The notes beneath the pieces are model-generated. The model saw only the letters and a program-made list of their open reading frames with translations. It ran no database searches and had not been told where the DNA came from. This document shows, one piece after another, positions 1 through 9,836 of a stretch of 64,000 bases of DNA (position 1 is the first letter of the stretch; each line of letters begins with the position of its first letter). The DNA is from Acholoe squamosa (lineage: Eukaryota; Annelida; Polychaeta; Phyllodocida; Polynoidae). The DNA lies in NCBI GenBank assembly GCA_949317995.1, contig OX439039.1, forward strand, positions 16,421,282 to 16,485,281, read 5' to 3'. The translations under genes and the position numbers were made by a program.

Positions 1-744
1 TTACAAATAACAAAGTCTATAGATGGCTGCTTCCTGATCTGATTCAGGATGCAGCCATTATATTGATCAATAGTGTAAAGTACATTGCAATACAGACACA
101 TGAGCATGAAGTTGAAAATGGCTTTTCACCCAACTAATCTTTCCTCGCATTCTGTATAAGGTATGTAATATGATTGGATGAGATGGGTCATATGATTCAT
201 GATATTCAACTGTTCAGCCCAAATTTGTGGGCTGCACCGAGGTATGTAAAGAGGAAAGTGTTCTTGGCTATAGTTTGGTTGGGGATTCTTAAAAGTATGA
301 TGGCGGAAGTACAGGGGTCGGCCCTGAGTTTTGCTTTATCACTAGTTGGCCCCTGATTTGTAGGTAATTATGTAGATATCTATTCAAAGTGGTTGGTATA
401 TTGTGTTGTGATTGGTTGTTAAGTGATTCAATTACCGAGACTTAGTGTTTTAATGGTTTCTTTGTGATACGACAATACAGATTTGTTGAAACTGGAAGGG
501 TTACTTAACTGTATATATGTGCTGTTGAATTTCTAGGCTTCTCTCTAAGATTACTAGGGGAACCTCTGCTTAATCAGTCAGACAACAAACTTGAATTATG
601 TTAATAAAGCTGTCATGTGAGAATATTTAGGTAATACTTTCAGGGTAATCTCGATCAAATTACTGAGTTACCTTTCTCATCAAACATTCTTACAGTGGTT
701 ATTAAGGGTATACTATAACAAACTATGAATTTGCACATGGCCAA
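1..744. other. No gene recognised; AT-rich sequence
   Basis: Short open frames occur (for example 174-356 on the plus strand), but none has a recognisable domain or convincing exon borders. I found no clear counterpart of this stretch elsewhere in the window. Confidence 0.5.
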
Positions 745-2152
745 AGTACCTGTGGGCTGTGTGAAAGATGATCTGAAATCTTAGGCAAGCTGCAAAAGCT
801 GCCCAAAAACCTAACTAACACATGTCCTGTCTCTCTCACACAATGGCCTCCTCAGGGGAGGAGCTGGTACTTAGATCAGAGACACAGACACCTTCTACTA
901 TAGGGGAAGGGCTTTGACACTACCCAACATGACCTAACCCAGAGGGATAGCACTGTTAATGACAAAGCTACCAGAGATAAGAGATCTCTTGTCCATTAGG
1001 AGTCTACCTTCAGAACAATTTGGGCATGATAGGCTAAGATCTGAGCGAAATGATAGTGAGGTTTTGTATTTGTTCACTTATTTAATGTTTCATTGTGGTT
1101 ACCAAAATGTGCATAAGCATAGTAGCCTTCAAACATGTATGCTGTATGACTTGCACACTTCATATTAGCTATTAGATATCAACTTGTTCATGTCATTCCC
1201 ATTCTTGACTGCCACTCTCCTCCCATAGTTTGTGGCACGTCCCACCCTCAGGCTATAACCCTGGTTGCTGATTAGGGATGGGATAGGAGTAAAGTAGGAC
1301 TGGACATGCCTGCTGAGTTTGGATCCTAAGATACTGCAGCAGTTCTTGGGCTTAACATCAACCTTTCACACCTATCGTGTTACACTATATCAGATTCTCC
1401 AGGTTATATCCCCTTATTCTGGGGAGCTGAATTAATAACTTTCCCCCAATAAGCAGTATTCTGAGTCAACATTAATCTTTTGGGAACTTGATAAAATTAA
1501 CAAAAAATGGAGAGTATCAAATTCTCCCAAAATTCATTGCTGCCTCATGGAGCTCCTAATTACATTTCGTAGTCATTTGCAGGGTTGCTGAATCATAAAT
1601 CTAATCACCAGCCTGCAGACAACACTTCCTTTGAAACAATTCTATAACTAGTGATAGCCCAGGAACTTTGAGAATACATAAATTTGTCTGAAATGATTTG
1701 TTAGTTATTTGTAAATACCTGCCTTGTGGTGGCGAAGCTCTTTTCAGTTGTTAATTCATCATACCTTTCCAATTATAACTTAGTACACGTGGTGACATGC
1801 TATATATATGATATCAAATAGATGAAAGAAACTCCATTCTTCGATCAATGGTTTAGAACATGATAAACCTACATTAATATATTGCTTTGATAGGGATTGA
1901 ACTATAAATGCCCTCCTTAATGGTGTTCATTGCACTGTATATCTCTATACATGGGAACACAACAACATAGCATGTTTCCGTGTTTCCTTTATCTGTCTAT
2001 CAGTTACTCTGGGGAAGCACTTCATCCATACAAGGACAGTGGTAATCCCTTTCTCATCATTACATAAATGCAGCCTTGATAAGTAGCCCACCATCAATGC
2101 ACTTACGCAACATGATACACCAATACACAACATTTATTATTATATGCTGTAG

Positions 2153-2551
2153 GGGCCAGCTCTGGCTGTGAGTCCATGGCGGTATGCTATCTGTCCCCGT
2201 TCTGGTTGCACCAGCCCCCAGGGGCTGGTCAGCCAGTGAACACTGCCCCCTTGTGTCATACTGATCCAGATGTAGGTGGAAGGTAGAGAACGTCAAAGTA
2301 TATTTTTGCTGACCTCTACTTTGGTGGAAACACTGAGTGGCCCTGCCCTTGTAAGGGGGTCTACGGAACTCGGTGGCTGGGCCGGTATGACACAGTTAAT
2401 GCTTCAACCTGCTAGGGGTAAACTAGTCACCTGCTGGAGGTTGAGTTGGAGGGGTAGGGTTGGCTGAAGCTGGTGGGGAGGAGTGTACGGGCCAGCTCTG
2501 GCTGTGAGTCCATGGCAGTATGCTATCTGTCCCCGTTCCGGTTGCACCAGC
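2153..2551. repeat. Insertion bounded by 63-bp direct repeats
   Basis: The segments 2,153-2,215 and 2,489-2,551 are direct repeats that I count as 61 of 63 identical. Both begin GGGCCAGCTCTGGCTGTGAG and end GGTTGCACCAGC. They enclose about 273 bp of GC-richer sequence and sit where alpha copy 1 departs from copy 2. The layout could be a miniature terminal-repeat element or a tandem duplication with a unique centre. No primer-binding site was found. Confidence 0.6.
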
Positions 2552-4890
2552 TCCTAGTGTACGCACTGTGTTTGCACTGATGCTTTTATCAGACCATAAA
2601 GCCTGCATCATGGACAGGTGCAACCCTTATGAAACCAGCAAGGTAATGATTATGGACACTGAGGACAGTAGTTCACCTAATGTTATGCAGCAATTAAAGG
2701 GATCAGGTAGCAAGCACAGCTATTGGTTTTTTAGGGTCCCATGTCAAGATGTGAAAGGTGAGGTGTACTATTCGTAAGCATAGATATCTTTCAAAATGGA
2801 CATGAACATCTCCACATTTTCAGCACCTGATCTAATGCATGCATTACGACCACCCTGAAAAATGTCATTCTCAAAGTTTTGCATTAGGCAATACTGGCAT
2901 CTTGCTGCCAGCGTCTTCACATACCACCGTGCCATGGTCCACTAGGCAATATGAAGGAATGGCATGTGAGAGGTTGGGAAGTCAAATTTAAAGGTGATCC
3001 TATTGTTGGATATCTGGGTCCACTATAATGTCACATGTTGTTTTACCTCAATTGCACACCCCATACATAGACCTTACACAATAGTCTCACAGCCTTAGCT
3101 GCATGGACCAGTGATGTATGGTATCTTCTCTTCAGCTATTTCACGTCCAGTTGGCATTCCAAGTGTCAGTGTCATCATCACTTGAAATGTCTTCATATAT
3201 GCCATGCGGGAAAAACATCTTGGCAGTCTTAGTAGCTGTCAAGATGCCATTGGCCACTTCAGACAACTGTACACCTCACACACTCTCTCCTACGGATGTA
3301 GGTCTCACACCTCTCCTCTCTTTTCTGTAAAATGACATGAATCCTACTATCCAAATCATATATTACTTTATGCCCCATATACTTCTTGGGTACTTCATCC
3401 CCTGCCTATCTAGTTAGGTCTACAGAAATATCATCATGGCCTGTAGACTTTGAAGGTCAATCCAACGGAAGGATATACAGGTCCATGGACCACAGTTTTC
3501 TCGCCACCCATGACCCAAGGAACACAATATTCATCAAGGTAGTCTCCATAGAGGTAGAGCCTAGAGGCTTAGTTTATTCTATATGGATATGCCACCTGTA
3601 GATAACCAAAAGGCATCCCAGGCTGGGGAGTAAGGGCATGAAAAGGCTAAAGAAGCCGTTGTTCTCAAGCATTAGCTTGAAATAGAGATTCATTAATGTG
3701 CAAATAGTGTTCAATATAGATTACATTTGACAATGAGATTGTCTGATCATCTCACTTGTAAATGTGAAGTTTGTTTCCACCACTTGAAATACCTCCACAA
3801 TCTTGGCATCCTGTGAACCTTGAATGATTTATATACCCCTCATCCAACCTTCCCTGTATACAGCTGCATCTGTCTCCTGGCTGTTGTGTAGTTAAGTCCT
3901 TTGAATGGCTTCTGGTAGCTTTCCTATGTAATGGATCGAGGTATTTCTCAAACAATGAGTTCTAAGGATGCACCATCTGCCTTGGAGAATACAAAAAAGG
4001 GATAAGCTTGGGAATGAGGGAACAAACAGCCCAAGACTGATGACAAGGATAAGCAAATGTTTCCCAGCTGCCTATCTGGAGGGGATAGAAAAGGAAAGGA
4101 AAAAATGCAACAATAGGACAGAGAGGGCCTTTTAAGCATGTCCAATGATATTTTCGCATGACTTAAGCATGTATATTATACTTAAGCCATGCGGTTCTCG
4201 TTAAGTAGAAGTAATTTCCTTTGACTTTTATATAATTAATGATGGTGAGAGCTGTAACATCAATGCCCACTATGAAATCACCAATGCTGCCTTCATCCTA
4301 TTACTGATATCCTTATCACTATCCTGATTTCCCTGAATGACTGTAAGTAGGATGATAGGCACTCAATGCAGTCACAAACGGTATGATAGTTATTGTATGT
4401 AGGCCAGTGTATGCCAATGATGCCCTTATCAATATTTATGGGATCATAAGGAAAGGCCCACTGAGCACTTAGGTCTTGCAGAGGATTGTCTACTCCACTA
4501 GATTGTCTACTGGGTTATCACTTCCTATCTGAGAGTGGTGCAGTATGTCAAGTGGAATGTGCATATTGAGACACCATTGGAACACATCCTATACACTTTT
4601 TATGCCCTTGCTGGAGTTGTAAAACTTGTTTCCAAAGCGGAAATTTTGGGGTTGAAAAGACACCTATCAAGCGTATTTCTCACAGGCAATGCTAACAGTG
4701 GTATTGAAATATAAGAGAAAACCTTGGATTATTAGTTATTTACACGAGGCAGAGAAATTGGATGTTTAATCGAGTGATTATATGATAACAGCTTATACCA
4801 CGATTTCTGGGTTACTCAGTGCTTTTTGGTGGCTATTCCCATACACATATCTGTCGATATTGCACACCCTACAGGCTGTAACATCAATTT

Positions 4891-4973
4891 TGTAAGGCGT
4901 GCTGTTATCCATGTAAGGCGTGCTGTTATCCATGTAAGGCGTGCTGTTATCCAGGATAACAGCACACCTTACA
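4891..4973. repeat. Three tandem 21-bp units ending in a palindrome
   Basis: The unit TGTAAGGCGTGCTGTTATCC plus A occurs at 4,891-4,911, 4,912-4,932 and 4,933-4,953 without a mismatch. The reverse complement of the unit follows at once (4,954-4,973, one mismatch), giving a near loop-less inverted repeat. On the minus strand it reads as a repeated DNSTPYM peptide, which is most likely fortuitous. Confidence 0.9.
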
Positions 4974-5227
4974 TGGATCCTTCCATGGCATATGTTACAT
5001 GTTAAAACCCATGATAGACTTGACCAGGGCAGGGCTCCAACCTGCAGCCTAAGATCCCAAGTCCATCTCCCTGTGCACTGCGCCACAGGGACCGGCGAGA
5101 GGTGGTTGGCTAGAACAAAAGCAAACAAAGGAGGCCTAGCCGTGCGCCGAGGCGTGTGTACCGATCGTGTATACATAACCAAGGGACGCATTCAAATCAA
5201 TCCAAGCCGAGACGGCCGCAGGAGGAG

Positions 5228-5580
5228 GAGACGCGGTGGCCTAGCGGTTAGCACGTTGCGCTCAGCCGTGAGGGGTCCGCGGATCGAATCCCGGCCGAGA
5301 CGCATAATTTTTTGCTGTGTGCGCTGTCGCTGTCCGCTGCCGGGCGAGGAGGTGTATTTTATACACAAACATAACCGCGAGAAGCATCTTTTTTTTCGCC
5401 GTGTGCGCTGTTGCTGTCCGCTGCCGGGCTAGGAGGTGTATTTTATACACAAACATACCCGTGAGAAGCATCTTTTCTTCGCTGTGTGCCACTGCTGCTG
5501 TCTGCTGCCGGGCGAGGAGGTGTATGTACCGATCGTGTACACACAATGGCTGGCATCGAGTCCCGGGGAGGGGGAATAAT
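5228..5580 (+). repeat. tRNA-derived SINE with minisatellite body
   Basis: The head at about 5,228-5,304 resembles a tRNA gene: an RNA polymerase III A box (TGGCCTAGCGG, 5,237-5,247) and a B box (GGATCGAATCC, 5,281-5,291) 44 bp apart. The T stem pairs poorly, so this is a SINE head or tRNA pseudogene, not a working tRNA. The body is a tandem repeat: units at 5,314-5,397 (84 bp), 5,398-5,480 (83 bp) and a partial unit from 5,481 to about 5,524. Each runs from GCTGTGTGCGCTG to a T-rich tract and contains TGTATTTTATACACAAACAT. The phrase GTACCGATCGTGTA occurs at about 5,157 and 5,525, on both sides of the element. A B-box-like ATCGAGTCCCGG at about 5,552 may be a second partial head. Confidence 0.7.
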
Positions 5581-5645
5581 TTTTGTTTTTAACTTGAATA
5601 TATTGGTATAATATTGATTATTTATTGGTTTTGTGGTATAAAATA

Positions 5646-5765
5646 AGTAGACAATGGATAACTCATGACTAGTGGGTGTTATCAATGATAATGACACTCG
5701 GCCTACGGCCTCGTGTCATTATCTGTCGGTAACACCCACTCGTCATAAGTTATCCATTGGTTACT
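5646..5765. repeat. Long hairpin H1 with conserved GC-rich apex
   Basis: An imperfect inverted repeat of about 50 nt per arm. The left arm (from 5,647) contains ACAATGGATAACTCATGA and GGGTGTTATC. The right arm (to about 5,764) contains the matching GTAACACCC and TCATAAGTTATCCATTGG. The apex at 5,693-5,717 contains ACTCGGCCTACGGCCTCGT and is shared with the hairpins at 7,242-7,371 and 56,607-56,739, although the outer stems differ. No ORF is involved. Confidence 0.85.
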
Positions 5766-6319
5766 TGTTCAATATCAAATGAAACATTTTAAGGAAGCAC
5801 CCTATCATATTAGTTATAGTATATCAGTATCCTTATCAGTATGATTAATGGGACTTCATATATCAGAAAGGCGCATATGGTGCCAGGAACAACATTATAG
5901 AAAAGTACAGTGCCTGGAGGACTAGCTTGGTCAGCCCAGCTCTGAGGAAATGCCCCAGAACCAGGTGGGCATGCTTGCCCGATAGGGCCTTATACCACAT
6001 TGTAAGTTTATCCAGTAGTCATCCAGCGATATTCTATGTAGGTGTTAACCATGTGTTAGTATGAATCTTCGTGGTGTCTTTTCAGGTGGACAACACAGCT
6101 TTCATACACAGGGTAATGCCTTCTTCCCAAAGCAATATCCCTGTGTTTACCCAGTTGCTTCGTTAATGCTTACTACTATCAAATCAACTGGTATAGATCT
6201 GTAAATTGTCTGAGGTTGCCCAACTTTCCATTGTTATCTACCCCACCCGGTTTCATAACAACCATTTGCTTTATGCCTTAATTGTCCTCTAACCCTTCCA
6301 TTGACCCACACAGAAAAAA

Positions 6320-6654
6320 GGAAAGGAGTCACCTTGACCCTCAATTAAGAGTCCAGCTTCTATCACTGAGGCGACCCCCCTCTGTGACTCCTTTTGTGAC
6401 TCCTCAGAAATAGGGAGTAAATAATCGACTCCTTATGAATACCAAGTCAAGCCTTTTGGTCTCTCCACTGTGACTCCATTATGAAGTGGAGTCAGGATTG
6501 GTTGCATTTTATATTGGAACAGCAGGTCATTCCTGGTTTATTTTCCGTTTGAGGTCTTCATCATTTAGAAAGAACCATATTACAAGATGCCAAGATGCAT
6601 CTATTTACATTGGTTAGATGCATCTATCTACACCAGTCATTAACTTTTATTATA
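6320..6654. other. No gene; GTGACTCC-rich spacer
   Basis: Between alpha copy 1 and the zeta module lies a stretch with several GGAGTCAC/GTGACTCC words, some inverted relative to each other (for example at 6,325, 6,380, 6,395 and 6,468). It may be a decayed inverted-repeat element, but I could not define its ends. Confidence 0.35.
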
Positions 6655-7241
6655 CCATGCTTATCACATTCTTGAACGGTTTGATGGTGCCGGGAGCGGA
6701 TAAAGACGTTTGAATAGTACGCGCTAAATGAACGGATGTTGACACTTGAGACGAGACGACGTGACAGCAAGTCGACAGTGAACAATTTAATTTGATAATA
6801 AAAAAACTATAGCATTAGAAGCTTAATGTGAATAGAGGATGAATCTAGATACTATATTCTATCACCTTTCTTTAATTCGCTATGAATTGACATGTATATT
6901 TAGAAGGATTGAAGATATAAAAATCGAATCGAGCGAAATTTCTCCGTCGTGTTGACTGCGTAGCGCACAGATTATTTACCGCGGCGAGACACAAGTTGTC
7001 ACGTTGGCATATGCTCTAAGGGTATTCTGGCCGTCGCGCGCACTGCTTACCAGCAGTACTACTATGAAAATGCCCCTTGGACACACATTGACATAATATT
7101 TTGTGTCTAGGCATTCTGGTTGTCTCACCGAGAAACCAAGATGGCGGAGGACGGATTACGTCGACTTGCAACAAATATCATTGATTTTCATAGCTTTATA
7201 AGGTAAATATATTTAATTTTATTGTGGAAACCCTGGTATAA
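6655..7241 (+). promoter_or_regulatory. Zeta module copy A: promoter-like repeated segment
   Basis: About 590 bp that matches 56,020-56,606 in order and orientation, with strong similarity along its length. It is richer in CpG than its surroundings (GGCCGTCGCGCGCACT near 7,030, GCGGCGAGACACAAG near 6,980). It ends in ACCAAGATGGCGGA at 7,135-7,148, which fits both a YY1 site and a start codon in good context. Shared landmarks include GAATAGTACGCGCTAAATGA, TGTCACGTTGGCATATGCTC and GAGAAACCAAGATGG. I read it as a promoter with an initiator-proximal YY1 site. A transposable element carrying such a promoter is the main alternative. Confidence 0.5.
7141..7202 (+). CDS. Candidate first coding exon in zeta copy A
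   Basis: The ATG at 7,141 (context AACCAAG-ATG-G) opens 20 codons, beginning MAEDGLRRLATNIIDF, and reaches a splice-donor-like AG|GTAAAT at 7,203. The exon would end in phase 2. The matching exon at 56,510-56,568 has 19 codons plus two bases, ends in the same TTTATAAG|GTA and keeps the same phase, although the peptides differ. No downstream exon was found; a Ty3/gypsy element begins about 240 bp later. It could equally be non-coding sequence around a YY1 site. Confidence 0.25.
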
Positions 7242-7371
7242 ACGCCATACATAACAAAGGTTCAGTCGTTGATTCTAGGGGCTAGATAAGAAGACACTCG
7301 GCCTACGGCCTTGTGCTTCTTATCTGCCCCTAGAATCAACTCGTGAACCTCTATTTGTTATTTATGCCTTT
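7242..7371. repeat. Long hairpin H2 with conserved GC-rich apex
   Basis: The left arm (CGCCATACATAACAAAG, GTTCA, TTGATTCTAGGGG, AGATAAGAAG) pairs with the right arm (CTTCTTATCT, CCCCTAGAATCAA, TGAAC, TTTGTTATTTATG). The apex at 7,295-7,315 differs from the H1 apex by one base. A single unpaired T in the left arm (GGC-T-AGATAAG) also occurs in H3. H2 lies just after the candidate splice donor of zeta copy A, so it would be at the start of an intron. Confidence 0.85.
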
Positions 7372-7506
7372 ATTATGATATAACCTAGCACTGAGAATAC
7401 TTTGAAGTAACACCCTCACCAGGAAAATGGGTTATTTCAGGGAGTTGAGCATACCACCTTGTTGTTCAGTACCTCGTACCAGCTCGCTCTTCCGGAACGT
7501 AGTGAG

Positions 7507-9150
7507 TCACGAACAGATAGAGCTGTTCCTACCCTTGTTCATATAACACATGTATACGGGACGATGGTGCATATGCTCCTCGACTATGTGTCGGATGAAT
7601 CTCATGTGAGAGCTGAACTTTTCAGGTTCGTCACTCCCACGAGCACAGATAATGAACGGACAGGCAGTGTTTTTATCTTTGTCCCAACTGTCGATAGCAC
7701 ACTTAATTTTGCAATAGGCATCGAAATCGTAATACTCCCTATTCCGGTTGTCGATGGTCTGTTTGACCCAATTTACATAAAAGTAATTCGGATTCCGGTC
7801 CTGATGCGTGTACCTCATCCACTCCTCATCATCCTGCTCTCCATCCATGTTTATGAACGGAGGGCAGCTGTAATACCTAGTATTACGCTTACACTCTTCC
7901 AGACATTTGGGAATCATTTGCATGAATCCGCTTCTGACATTGTTCCAAATCTTTTTCTCATCAGGAGTGGGTGCTCCTTCATCATCATATAATTCGTGAT
8001 GGTCTATATCTGTAGACCAATCCCAAGTCACTGATTCCGGCGTCTCATGTGTGCCAGAAGCCACAGGTTTCGGATCGTTAATCGGATTCGGAAGACCGGC
8101 AGCCGCGGCCTGAGTTGCCCCGCTTTTGGCTTGCTCATCTTTCTTCTTATCCATCTTTTCCTTCTTCTTCAATTTCTCTTTCTCCTCTTTCTCCTTCTTC
8201 TTAACCAAGGCTTTCGCCTTTTTACTTAAGCTTTGCTTCCATCCATCCTTTTCCTTAACAGTACCCTTAGTCGTGACCCTAGCCTGCATCCGGGCTTTGG
8301 TGTCTTCTACTGACACACTCAGCCCGGCACTTATCTGGATCAACTGTTCTCGCTTTCTCCTGCTGCTCGAGTTTCTCCTCGGCTTCTGAATGCATCCTTA
8401 TGGCCTCTTTCTCAATCCGACTGTCTTGGCCTGCAACTCGGTTTCAGATAGTGTGTTGGATGAGGTAGAGGCTATCTGAGGGACAGACTTGACAGTAGCC
8501 CCGCCCCCAGTGCCACCATCCTCATCGACTTCCATCTGGTCCGACTCGGAATCAATCTTAGCAGGGCTCGGAGGATTCCGGGATGGCTGCATCCCGTAAC
8601 AATACAGGGACGCATGCTCCTCAATTGTGGCTTCCGGGTGTTCCCTATCCCACTTGTCCTTAACGTAAGCTACTGTTTGGTAAAACTCCTGGTTCACACT
8701 CATACCAGTTGCGAAGTCCATATAGTTTAATAACCATATGTCCGGAATTGACAAATCTTCTGGGATAGCTTTCTTAATCAGGTCTCTCCATAGCTTTGGA
8801 ACCTTCTCTGGTTTAGATGTTTTCGGATTCCAGATATTATCCTTCTAGAGGAAGATCGTATCTCCGTTCGGTCATACTATGCTGCCTACAGAGTAATCAA
8901 TTTTACCATGAGTCTCCGAAGGATCCATCATGGTTGCAGTTAGTTCAGACTTTCCAGATTTTGCAGGTGAAGGCGGTGGAGGCATTTCCAATGCGTCCGC
9001 TCCACTGGTGTTCCGATCCAAACATACTAGCGTGCTTGCTGCTTCCCTATCTTCCAGAGCCGCGTCTTCGTCCGGGTTTACCGGGCTCAGTCCAGAATGG
9101 TCGTCGATATCCACCTCCATAATCCCTTCAGACAACATCTTTTCCGCCAT
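7507..9150 (-). pseudogene. Third ORF of the Ty3/gypsy element, unknown function
   Basis: About 545 codons downstream of pol, in the position where env-like or accessory genes are found. Open stretches at 9,150-8,872, 8,754-8,398 and 8,343-7,507 share one frame, with stops near 8,872, 8,842 and 8,398. Around 8,340-8,410 a shifted frame reads as a better Glu/Gln-rich helix, so paired frameshifts are likely there. The N-terminus is acidic and Pro-rich (MEVDIDDHSGLSPVNPDEDA, EMPPPPSPAKSGK). The middle is strongly Lys/Glu-rich (KKKEKEEKEKLKKKEKMDKK) and should form a coiled coil. The C-terminal 130 residues hold several Cys and a C2H2-like pattern C-x4-C-x12-H-x5-H (CPFIIC...SSHMRFIRH). No signal peptide or membrane span is seen, so it is not an ordinary Env. 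I do not recognise a named family. Nucleic-acid binding is an inference from the finger and the basic region. Confidence 0.6.
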
Positions 9151-9836
9151 TATGGTGAAACTTCCAAGCTATGGGTAAAGTCTAACAATACCCCAACGTA
9201 CTCTGATTCTTTCTTAGTGCAATAGGTGTTCGTACTTATCAGAATTCTATGCTATACAGCAGGAAAAACTACCGGGACAAATCAAGCGCGTCGAGTCACA
9301 AAGGTCAGTGACCCTTGTTTCGGGTAATTAGGTCACGTGGTGCCACATGTTCTTAATGCATCCGTAAACAAAAACCACCTATTAGGGTACTTATTGTCTT
9401 CTCGACTCGATATCATCAGGAGTACACATGGAGAATACGTATAACATTTTGCTGATACGTCGGATAAATCCGTCCACTACCCACAGGAACCTCAAGGAGC
9501 CGACAACAGAGCAGGTTAGAGCGGTTTCATTTCAAACTGACGGGCATCCCGAAGCTGCTGTCAACATGGTTGACACCACCTTCTGTCATAACGAGTAACA
9601 TCACAAACATGTAAAAGTGTAAACATACAAAAGAACAGGACTATACATCCTTGTGTTCAGGATTGAGTACTTATTAGAATCTATGGAAGGGCTTATTTAG
9701 GTGACACCACTTCTCTGAGCAATCCTAGCACTACAGCAAACGCACTCCTCATTAGATCTATTTTTAGTACCGGGGGACTCCGCTCTGTTTCTGAGATCCA
9801 ATCTAGTCCTTGGGTTCCCAGTACGCTTCATCTTCC
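9151..9836 (-). other. Spacer between pol and the third ORF
   Basis: About 690 bp inside the retrotransposon without a convincing reading frame. It does not resemble the LTR at 15,458-15,840: the TATA, AATAAA and edge sequences of that LTR are absent. This argues against it being a 3' LTR and against the third ORF being a separate neighbour. It may be an untranslated leader for the third ORF. Confidence 0.5.

Larger units (their letters stand above)
745..6320 (+). repeat. Alpha block, copy 1 (long diverged duplicate)
   Basis: Non-coding sequence that matches 15,846-21,340 (copy 2) in the same order and orientation. Matching pairs: 900-1,320 with 15,860-16,260; 1,305-1,900 with 17,300-17,830; 3,020-3,090 with 17,890-17,950; 3,680-4,100 with 18,920-19,330; 4,400-4,780 with 19,375-19,760; 5,880-6,140 with 19,820-20,060; 6,195-6,290 with 21,235-21,310. 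Parts also match 27,690-27,890, 30,340-30,830, 42,030-42,260 and 42,615-43,080. The copies are clearly related but carry many substitutions and indels, so the duplication is old. Extra pieces at 2,140-3,010 and 4,780-5,880 have no partner in copy 2 and are probably insertions. No coding potential was recognised. Confidence 0.75.

Noticed and set aside
5228-5304. Functional tRNA gene
   Set aside because: A and B boxes are present, but the T stem mispairs and the sequence continues into a SINE body.
4941-5432. 163-codon plus-strand open frame
   Set aside because: It runs through the inverted 21-bp repeat, the tRNA-like SINE head and the tandem body. The peptide repeats come from the DNA repeats.
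5314-5524. CRISPR-like regular repeats
   Set aside because: The units are adjacent copies without unique spacers, inside a SINE, in a eukaryotic context.
5646-7371. Helitron termini for the long hairpins
   Set aside because: Helitron 3' hairpins are short and followed by CTRR, with TC at the 5' end. These stems are about 50 nt long, and neither end signal was seen at a consistent position.
7459-7992. 177-codon plus-strand open frame
   Set aside because: It is the antisense shadow of the third ORF of the retrotransposon, whose minus-strand frame has the domain-like composition.
9151-9836. 3' LTR between pol and the third ORF
   Set aside because: No similarity to the 15,458-15,840 LTR, and no matching TATA, AATAAA or TG/CA edges.
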